Source: Ipomoea triloba (Eukaryota > Streptophyta > Magnoliopsida > Solanales > Convolvulaceae). Taken from it: a stretch of 64,000 nt of DNA. The translations under genes were made by a program, and so were the position numbers. Of this stretch, positions 56,520 to 64,000 are shown in pieces (within the stretch, counting starts at the first letter, position 1; the number at the start of each line of letters is the position of its first letter). Under the pieces are notes generated by a model. That model was given only the letters and a program-made list of their open reading frames with translations, was not told the origin of the DNA and made no database searches. The stretch covers positions 4,718,423-4,782,422 of the forward strand of contig NC_044920.1 of assembly GCF_003576645.1 (NCBI RefSeq). The letters are read 5' to 3'.

Positions 56520-56810
56520 CTAGTTTTACGTGCGCATTGTGCGAATGAGTTAATGCTCAATGTTTATATTTAAATAAATATTTGAAAGTGTATCAATGCA
56601 AGATTATATAGGAGAAGTTTATACATAGATAATTGAATGTCGAATTTATTTATTTAAATATGTAACTCAAAGTATATGAATCCAAGATAATGTACGGAAT
56701 TCATTATAATTGTCACTAAAATAAATGTTTGCAACTTTGTAAAATCGATAGTCTAAATACTTAGTCTAAAAATATAGCCTAAATAAATACTACTTTTCGT
56801 TTGAATTTTT
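56520..56810 (-). mobile_element. Helitron 3' end, minus strand
   Basis: On the minus strand the element ends with a short hairpin (CGCA-CAA-TGCG), ACGTAAAA and CTAG (56523-56520) before TT. About 290 bases match 6456-6765. Its 5' part is not identifiable. Confidence 0.65.
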
Positions 56811-57271
56811 CTAAGTATTCTTAGTTCTCTTTTAAGTAACATTGTCATTGTCTTCATCTTCACTATTTATCCTTTTTTCTTTTTGTTGGTAATGTGTTAT
56901 TTGCAATTGGGTTACAGTCGTCATGCAATGAGATTATGATGCATGAAGCTATAAATTTTCCTTTTATGTGTTTTGCTTGGGGTTTATTTGGTTCTAACCA
57001 TTATTGTTGTTAGATAAAGAAATTCATAGTTTAACCAATAAGAAATAAAGTCAATTAAACCTATTGGAAATAACAATCAAAAGGAATAGCCACCTATACA
57101 AACGTGACAGAATTGTGCTCTAATAAACTCCTAAGCCCCACCAATAACACCCATTTGCTTCACATTCTAAAATTCCTAATTAAATTTCTTCCAATTTTTC
57201 GAACGTTTCGTTGCTTAAAATTGTAAAAAAAAATAAAATAATAAATCATATTTATATGTACATTCAATTTA
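56811..57271. other. Intergenic DNA, nothing identified
   Basis: No gene or element recognised. Confidence 0.45.
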
Positions 57272-57274
57272 TTA

Positions 57275-57625
57275 GAGCATCCTTATTAATTGAGTTATTT
57301 CGCAGTTTTTGTAAGTGTGATTAGGAAAGAGAAAGTGAGAGGGGAGGAAAAAGAATAAAACAAATATTATTAAAATATAATAATAATAATAATAAATTAA
57401 ACAAATGACCAGGCGTGCTTGCGTGCAGTGCACACGCCCGACTAGGCGCATAAAGTAACAGGCATGCGTGGCTGTCACTAATGCTTTTAATTGCAGTGGG
57501 TCCCTCCAAGTCAGGATTATCTCTTCACTTGCATGAAGAGCAAATACCTTCTGTCTTGCATCTCTCTCCTTCAAGTGGCATTGTTTTTCTTAATACCCGT
57601 GAAAGCTCCACTGGTGTGGATGCTC
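57275..57625. mobile_element. PIF/Harbinger-type (Tourist-like) MITE, 351 bp
   Basis: Ends GAGCATCCTTATTAATTG and (mirrored) CACTGGTGTGGATGCTC with TTA at 57272-57274 and 57626-57628. Related to 52374-52691 in reverse orientation. The interior is GC-richer near 57410-57560. Minus-strand frames here (57272-57574) are not genes. Confidence 0.8.
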
Positions 57626-57938
57626 TTAGTCAAAAATAATGAATCAAGAAAAACTTTCTTGATGTGATACATAAAAATAATGCTTGGTTCGTTCAGTAAT
57701 ATTAATAATTAATTAGATAAAATCACATTAATTTATTAAATTTTTATCACTATATAGTATTTGTTCCAATAATGTTGACAAAAATGAAGCGATTACTTAG
57801 GTTTCATGAAAGTTTCTCAACAAATGCAATACCCTTCTCCCAAACAAATGCAATTCCCAATCCAATGATCAGCTTGCAAAGCAAATTAATATGCGCGAAA
57901 ATTAACAGCTATGCAGGTTAAATTCATAGTTGAAAAAA

Positions 57939-58345
57939 TCGCTAGACGCTTTTCGAACATCTGGAGGCGTGCTCGTGTATTTTTAATTAATTTATTTTTT
58001 ATTTTTTTAAAATTTATTTTTAAGACTAATACTTACAAACTATATAATACTTTAATAGTTAATACTAATATATTAAATATTAACCTAAAAAACATTAAGA
58101 ATTTGAATAATTTATGATTATTTCGTTTAAAATGATGTCGTTTTGGTTGAAATAACCCATTTAAAAAAAGAATAATATCTAATCGGCAGACTAGGCAGTT
58201 TAGTCGGTGACTAAGAAGTCTAGTTAGTGCCAGGAAGCCTAGTCAACCCGAGCCTAAACGGCCTAGTCGGTAGGCTACCTAGACCACCGATTATGGTGAT
58301 ACGCTAGGTGGTCAATCGATGCTTAAGCGAAATTTTTGCAACACT
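57939..58345. mobile_element. MITE of the CGCTAGGCGG type, upstream of the MYB gene
   Basis: AAAAAATCGCTAGACGCTTT at the left and GCTTAAGCGAAATTTTTGCA on the right are rough inverted ends. The inside repeats variants of GGCCTAGTCGGTAGGCTACC and GACTAGGCAGTTTAGTCGG. It ends about 200 bp before the TATA box of the MYB gene. Confidence 0.55.
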
Positions 58346-58548
58346 GGATTAAATTTAAATTAAATTTATAATGTGTTGGTGAGTTATTTATCTTTTTGTC
58401 CAACTGAACATTTAACAACTTTACCATATTTAAATCATCAAAGACAAAGTACATTAATCATCATGAAAATTTCTAATTTTTAACTATTACGGAGTATTTG
58501 TTTAATTTTTTATTTGGAGAAATAAATTTTATTTTTTTTTCTCTTTAC

Positions 58549-58562
58549 TTTATAAATACATT
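58549..58562 (+). promoter_or_regulatory. TATA box of the MYB gene
   Basis: TATAAATACA at 58551-58560 in a T/C-rich setting, 104-113 bases before the ATG. It predicts a transcription start near 58580-58590 and a 5' UTR of about 75-85 bases containing a C-rich AACCCCCTTAAATCCC. Confidence 0.6.
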
Positions 58563-58663
58563 TCTTCTCCATATCCATTTGCCGTCTCGGAAAAAACCCC
58601 CTTAAATCCCTCCCAAACCCTTCATAAATTCTTCAGAAAACAAAACGAAAATTTGCGGAACAA

Positions 58664-60296
58664 ATGATGATGTATTCTCCAAATCACCGGTGGATGATGG
58701 GCGATTCGGTGACGGCGATGCAGTCGGCGGCGACGTGGACTCGGCTCGAGGACAAAATGTTTGAGCAGGCTTTGGTGTTGTTTCCTGATGGCGATGATCG
58801 TTGGCAGAGGATCGCGTCTCGGATTCCGGGGAAGAGCGCTCTGGACGTTATTGCGCACTTCGAGGCGTTGGTACACGACGTTGGCGAGATTGATTCAGGT
58901 CGAGTTGAGTTGCCGAGTTACCCAGATGACTCGTTTGGGTGGGACCAGGGTGAACCCAGCCAGATCTCTTTTGGCAATAGCAAGAAGCAGGGCGAGGCCG
59001 AACGCAAGAAGGGAACTCCATGGACTGAAGAAGAACACAGGTTGCTTATGCTTTAGTTATAAATTTCAGTGATTCTTGAATAATTTTTTTTAAGGGAATA
59101 AAATTTGCCAAAATTTTAAGGTTTTTGATGGATTGAGTGAAATATTCTATGTTTGATTGTTTTGATATTGACTTTTTAGGGAAAAAGCATTAATTCTAGT
59201 GGTTTTGGTTGTTTAAATATCTTTTTATTTCTTACTCCAATTCCTCCAAAAATAATTTGTTTTAGAACTTGATATCATCGTCTTTTAGATGGAGAAGTTT
59301 TGTTGGTGAGCTGAACCTAAGCTATAGTTTGATTGGAGTTGATGGGAGAAATTGATTTGAAGAGAAGATGAGAATGTTCATAGGAAGTGAAAAACTAGGT
59401 TGGGTTTCATTAATTCTTCCATGTTCAAGTACTCAAATTCTAGGATTGCCAAGATTGTTTAGATTGAAGAATCTGGTGTTAACTTGGTTGTAGTTTCAAT
59501 TTAAGACTGGGTCCAACTTAGAACACCATTGAGGCATTGATTGATTTGCATAATTGTGGTCTCCACCTATAGTTTTGTGCATTATATTGCTATGATTAAA
59601 GGCTAAGAAAAGATGAATCATTCATGGAGTTAGTTGGCATAGCCCAATCACAAATGCATCCCATCTAATGGGAAATGGATAAATGTAAACATGAGCCTGT
59701 TCTGCTGTCCGCATCCTCCTACCTAAACAACCTTAATTAATGAAACAGGAGAAGTCATTCATGTTGTTCCGTGGTACGATGGGTGGGTTATGGTAGAGAC
59801 TTGCGATCATTAAAGAAACCCTTTGACCGACCTTACTACTTTTCCTGTTCTTGGATGGATGGCATTGGTTGTGCACTTGTGTGGCCCTTGTGTGGATGAT
59901 TCTTGATCATTAATTAAGTGATGTTGTTTGGGACTACAGAGATATTATATTGTGGGTTAAGTAATCAGTTATCTCATTGGCTTGTTGGTTGACTTTTGTT
60001 TGTTCTGTCACAGGCTGTTCCTCATTGGTCTCGACAGGTACGGGAAGGGTGACTGGAGGAGCATTTCCAGGAACGTGGTCGTGACGAGGACCCCAACGCA
60101 GGTGGCGAGTCACGCTCAGAAGTACTATCTCCGGCAACAGTCCATGAAGAAAGAGCGAAAGCGATCCAGCATCCACGACATTACCACTGCCGTGGATACT
60201 AAGACAGTGCCTCCTCAGACAAGTTTTGCCAACCAAGGAGGAGTTGGAGGAGGAGGTGGGTATCATCAGAACTACAACTTCCCCACACAGGGATGA
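58664..60296 (+). CDS. DIV2: R-R-type MYB transcription factor (DIVARICATA/DIV2-like), 2 coding exons
   Basis: A DNA-binding nuclear factor of the DIVARICATA class, which bind I-box/GATAA-type sites; the Arabidopsis relative At5g04760 is linked to salt and ABA responses. Exons 58664-59040 and 60014-60296, with a 973-bp GT-AG intron that splits an Arg codon. The product is 219 residues, close to the short At5g04760 type and shorter than DIVARICATA itself. The first SANT-like repeat is at about 24-75 ([31 protein letters not shown]). The second, true MYB repeat is at about 117-168 ([43 protein letters not shown]). The class motif reads SHAQKYY where SHAQKYF is usual. [14 protein letters not shown] (171-184) follows, as in the family. 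The C-terminus is short and Gly-rich. The first of three nearby ATGs is used. The weaker point is the assignment of orthology. Confidence 0.92.
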
Positions 60297-60862
60297 AACC
60301 ATGAATACAGAGAAAAAAAGAGTAAGAGATGATACTTGTAAATGCAACTTTCCCAACCCAACTTGTAAGTATTCCTAGATTAGGTGGTAGTTGGTTTAGG
60401 GGATTAGTTAGGAGGGTATAAGTTGTGTGGTTGGCTTGTTTTGAGCTAAAGGGCAACAGTGACATATTGTATGAGGAGGATTGTTATGTAAAGAAAACAT
60501 GACTTCTGAATGATATGATTTAGTAAAGTTGAAATAGGAGGTGTTCTCTTGCTTCCTTCTTCCTTCTTGATGGTTTATGCCCTAATGTGTATAAGCCCTA
60601 GTTTTTTTTTTTTTTTTTTTTTTTTTAATTTTTTTTTAATTTTTATTTTATTTTATATATATATATATAGGGGCATCATCAAATTAGAGCAGAGATGAGT
60701 TCATGAATAGATAGTAAGATCTAGTATTTGATTTCTTAAAAGGGATGGTGTGAACGTTTTCCTAGTTTTGATAGGTGTTCCGCTTGAAGTCGTTACTTGG
60801 AAGTGTGTTGAATGAAGCTCACTTAGCCGGTAAAGAATTATAAGGATGTAAACATTAATGTT
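60297..60862 (+). other. MYB 3' UTR and downstream DNA
   Basis: The region after the stop is T/G-rich (GGTGGTAGTTGGTTTAGG, TTGTGTGGTTGGC) and may be 3' UTR to about 60530, though no AATAAA signal is seen. A T run of about 25 bases lies at 60602-60626 and a short TA array at 60655-60669. Confidence 0.5.
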
Positions 60863-61092
60863 ATTCCTTTCGTCCATTTTGTTTGTCTGGATAATGAAGT
60901 TTGATTAAAATTATTTTAATTCAATTTTTCGTAATATAATTTAGTATTAGTATATAAAATTTATATATTTAAAAACTATATTAAAAGTATTATTAAATAC
61001 AAAAAAATTAAATTTTTAAAAATAAATAAAATTAAGAAATAGTTTATTTGAGTAATGAATAGTAAACAAAACAAGTAAAATTGGGAAGTATT
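60863..61092. mobile_element. Stowaway-like MITE
   Basis: TTCCTTTCGTCCATTTTGTT at the left and AAAACAAGTAAAATTGGGAA then GTA at the right are imperfect inverted ends. The interior matches the family closely (ATTATTTTAATTCAATTTTT, GAGTAATGAATAGTAAAC). Confidence 0.7.
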
Positions 61093-61270
61093 TAGGTTAT
61101 GCACAATTATTTGTTATCATTAGTGCATGTGTGTGCATATATGTACTTATTTAATTGTTTATCATGCTGTATTGTGAGTTAAATTCATATAATAGATGGT
61201 AAAACAACAATTTTAGCCCTTGAATTATTTCACTTAAATTTAGTCTATTTTAATTGATTTAAACATATTT

Positions 61271-61861
61271 AGGCCTTGGTTGGTAAATGGCTACTAGCTG
61301 ATTCTATTAGAGGGTATAACTAGTTGATAACATTAATTGATTGTAGAAAGTAAATTAGCTGTTAGTTAATAGCAATTTGGTGTAATTTCTTTTCTGAGTC
61401 AATACCTCCAATGGTCCTCCGAGTATTAGCGATTTACCAGTTGTAGTCCCTCGACTTTTAAATGACCTCCAATGGTCCTCCAAGTTTTAAAAAATAACCA
61501 CATGTGGTCCTAATTCTTAAAATAACCCGAGTTTAAAATGACCATGAGACGTCCTAAAAGGACCATATGTGGTTATTTTTTAAAACTTGGAGGACCATTG
61601 GAGGTCATTTAAAAGTCGAGGGACCATAGCTGGTAAATCACTAATACTCTGAGGACTATTGGAGGTATTAACTCTTTCTTTTCTCAAAAAGTTAATTGAA
61701 AAAGTTGTTTTGAGCATTTTTTTGAATTCTAGCATTTTGAAATTACAAAAAAATGATTAGCCAAATACTTATATTGATTTTTTAACCAAGTCAAATAACA
61801 ATAGTGGTCAAATAAGTCAAAATTGGCTGATAGACTAACTATTTTACCAATCAGGGCCTTA
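61271..61861. mobile_element. hAT-like MITE family B, interrupted copy
   Basis: Starts AGGCCTTGGTTGGTAAATGG and ends TTTTACCAATCAGGGCCTTA. Without the 61396-61674 insert and one target copy, it is about 302 bp and colinear with 37771-38063 (GATTGTAGAAAGTAAATTAG, AGTGGTCAAATAAGTC). Confidence 0.8.
61396..61674. mobile_element. Mutator-like MITE (279 bp) with 10-bp target duplication
   Basis: GAGTCAATACCTCCAATGG at the left is mirrored by CTATTGGAGGTATTAACTC at the right, and the inverted repeats run on through GACCTCCAATGGTCCTCCAA / TTGGAGGACCATTGGAGGTC. TTTCTTTTCT flanks it at 61386-61395 and 61675-61684. The 37771 MITE copy has this target once. Confidence 0.92.
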
Positions 61862-63000
61862 GTCTTTTAATGATTTATTGTATTGCACTTTTGATCCTAG
61901 TATTATATAATTACCTAATTATATTAAGAAATTTTTTATGAGGTTATTTTTGTCATTTAGAATCAATATCCATGGTTAAAGTCTTATTCTCTTTATGTGA
62001 ATACCATTTTTAACTGTATATATTGATTTTAAATGACAAAATGAACCCATATGTTAAGAGAGTTTGACAATTACATGACAAAAGGGATTAAAAATGCGAC
62101 ATTATGGACAATTAAGCTAATTTTTTTTAATAGGGGTTAAATTTGTTTAAATTAACTTACAGTGACCAAATTTCTAAGTGTTATTTTCCTAATAATAGGT
62201 TTAGGTTGTGTTTTACTACCATTTAAAAAAAATTCTATAATTTATTTAATCTTTTCTTAAATTTTTTGTTTTTAAATCGAGTAACGTAAAAATTTATAAA
62301 TGAAATTAATTGACGAAATTAAAAACGCGCGTATACATATAAAACATTATGTTGTGTGCATATTAAGCATGTGTTGTGTGTGTATATCCTATGTTGCACA
62401 CAACACATGCTTTAATATGCACATATCATAACAGTCCATATGCCTACATGTGCTTTTAATTCTTCCAATTAATCTCATTCATATATCTGTATTTTTAATG
62501 CACTAAATTTATTCTCCTCTGAACATCACCCTATCTATATATATATAGTTTTGTATTTCTTCAAAAAAAAAAAGATGGTAAATATATTTTCTGTAGGGAA
62601 CCTGTCTTGATGTTCATGCAACAACCTCAACTCGTAATTTTCTAAATCCATCCATAATATATAATGATAAAAACAAACAAAAAGAAAGAAAAAAATCTCT
62701 TCCATAAAAACGGATTGTCACCACTTTCCTATTCTGTGTAGGCAATCCAAAAGGTGCAAGAGTGCACTAGGCTGCCTACACTCACATGGTGTTTATGTTC
62801 TCTTTGTCACTATACGTCTATACATTACCTAGCTTCTCTCTACATAAAGAGATTTAATTTATCTTTTTGAAAAAAAGATTGCTAAAATATCATAAACATT
62901 TTAAATTGCAAGTTTCGTTAATCGTTTTTTTCAAATTTTAATTTGTAATATTTGCTAAACAATTTTTTTACTGGTTATATAAGACTGTTGTTTAATACTA
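61862..63000. other. AT-rich intergenic DNA with a small inverted repeat
   Basis: An inverted repeat near 62350-62425 (AAGCATGTGTTGTGTG / CACACAACACATGCTT) has a loop of about 25 bases. No gene is seen. Confidence 0.5.
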
Positions 63001-63720
63001 GGGGTTTTGTGAAGGCAACTCTAGGAGACAACTAGGGGTTACTAGGGGAGGATGTCATTCAGAATGGGTGAATGAACTTTAGGTTTCGAATCAATGGAGA
63101 AAATTAATTTATAACAATGTAAACTAATTAGAACGAAGAATGAATGTGAAAGTACAGTGTTATTATACAACGAACCTGACTCTGAACTTTCGACCCTCAA
63201 AATCCTTATACCTAGCGCCGGTTCTGAGCAAGGGCGGACTGGGCTACCGCCCAGGCCCATGCTTAATATATAGTGTTATAATTATAATTAGAAAACAAAA
63301 AAAATTTGAATAGATTGAAGCCTAACCAACCTAGGACTGTAAGAAGAAGATTTGTGGGCTCAAAACAAGTAGTTATGAAAAAAAAGGAGATATGAAAATT
63401 TATTTTGTAAATTGTTGGCTCAAATTTATCTAAATTTGAAGAAGATCTTATGAGCGGCGTAGATTTTATGAGCGGCGTAGATTTTATGAAAACAACAAAG
63501 TTCTTAGAAGGTTTAAGCATTAGGAAATATTTTAGAAGATTTCATGTTATTTGATATTATCATTTTTTAGTATTATTAAATTCAAATTTTAGGATTTTTC
63601 ATAGGGATTTTTTTTTTGTTTTTTTGTTTTTTGTTTTTTAATTTTGCTCCGGCGTACCTAGACCCATTTGGGCCAACCCAGCAATCGGCCCTTAGAGTCC
63701 TTGCTCTGGGTCAGCTCATC
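63001..63720. mobile_element. Probable degenerate transposon with GGCGGACTGGGC ends
   Basis: GGTTCTGAGCAAGGGCGGAC and CCCAGGCCCATG near 63220-63262 face CCCATTTGGGCCAACCCAGC and GAGTCCTTGCTCTGGGTCAG near 63664-63715. These are common ends of a plant element. An 18-bp unit ATGAGCGGCGTAGATTTT is duplicated at 63450-63486. No coding region is intact. Confidence 0.35.
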
Positions 63721-63789
63721 TCGTCTTCGTCAAATAATCTTTTCATCAGTTCGTGTCAATTCACCTACTAAAAGTTATTAGATGAATAA

Positions 63790-63990
63790 TATGAATGAGT
63801 GCATACTATCAATCGTATTCACATCACTCATTCACCCTTAATCAAAGGTCAAGGGTTTGATCCTTGACTTTGGGTATGGAGCAGCCTTAAATCTGCAGGC
63901 CAGCTGTCTCACCTAGTAGAAGTGCCTACAATCCAGCAAGGGGATTAGTCATTGGATCCGACTGTGAAAACTTGAGTTAAACCAAAAAAA
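63790..63990 (+). mobile_element. tRNA-derived SINE candidate
   Basis: A box-B-like GGGTTTGATCC (63853-63863) is followed by a body with CAGGCCAGCTGTCTCACC and AATCCAGCAAGGGGATTAGT and a tail TTAAACCAAAAAAAAATAAAA. The head with box A is poorly defined, so the start is approximate. Box-B-plus-A-tail structure is the evidence. Confidence 0.5.
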
Positions 63991-64000
63991 AATAAAATCA

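Noticed and set aside
58622..58876. Minus-strand Arg/His-rich frame opposite the MYB first exon
   Set aside because: Antisense shadow of the conserved SANT repeat.

Overview
The window is nuclear DNA from a flowering plant, most likely a eudicot. It is AT-rich, the two clear protein genes have GT-AG introns, and nearly everything else is plant transposon debris: copia, LINE, CACTA, Helitron, Mutator-like, hAT-like, Stowaway-like and PIF-like elements, and tRNA-derived SINEs. I cannot name the genus. No bacterial operon, CRISPR array, rRNA or intact tRNA gene was seen. A run of N (1308-1500) followed by a pure A tract marks an assembly gap.

Two genes look intact. (1) A cationic amino acid transporter of the plant CAT1/CAT5/CAT8 type lies on the minus strand at 10109-15464, with five coding exons and 589 residues, and all splice junctions can be placed. 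(2) A short R-R-type MYB factor of the DIVARICATA/At5g04760 (DIV2-like) class lies on the plus strand at 58664-60296, with two coding exons, 219 residues and a TATA box at 58551. They are 43 kb apart and there is no sign of a functional link.

Layout. 1-2550: SINE, an unidentified coding-like stretch cut by the gap, tandem duplications and a hAT-like MITE. 2595-5890: a decayed copia element (minus strand) split by a 1149-bp solo LTR with a perfect 5-bp target duplication. 5950-9730: MITEs, a Helitron end, a SINE. 10109-15464: CAT gene. 15465-18240: imperfect tandem repeats. 18244-22277: 5' part of a CACTA element (terminus, ACGTCG subterminal repeats, minisatellite, broken TNP2), hit by a fold-back Mutator-like MITE and fused to a 5'-truncated LINE (22278-25200). 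25215-27500: SINE and duplications. 27528-34602: a Helitron-rich block with long TA arrays, a 111-bp tandem array, Helitron ends and two helicase remnants. 34732-57625: AT-rich DNA with many MITEs, SINEs and minisatellites, several nested. 57939-60600: MITE and the MYB gene. 60863-64000: more nested MITEs and a SINE.

The most informative observations are nested insertions that can be read base by base: solo LTR in copia, fold-back MITE in CACTA, LINE joined in frame to TNP2, SINE in a Stowaway-like MITE, and a Mutator-like MITE in a hAT-like MITE with an empty-site paralogue in the same window. The head-to-tail Helitron junction at 32020 is also notable. I found no convincing new multi-gene system.
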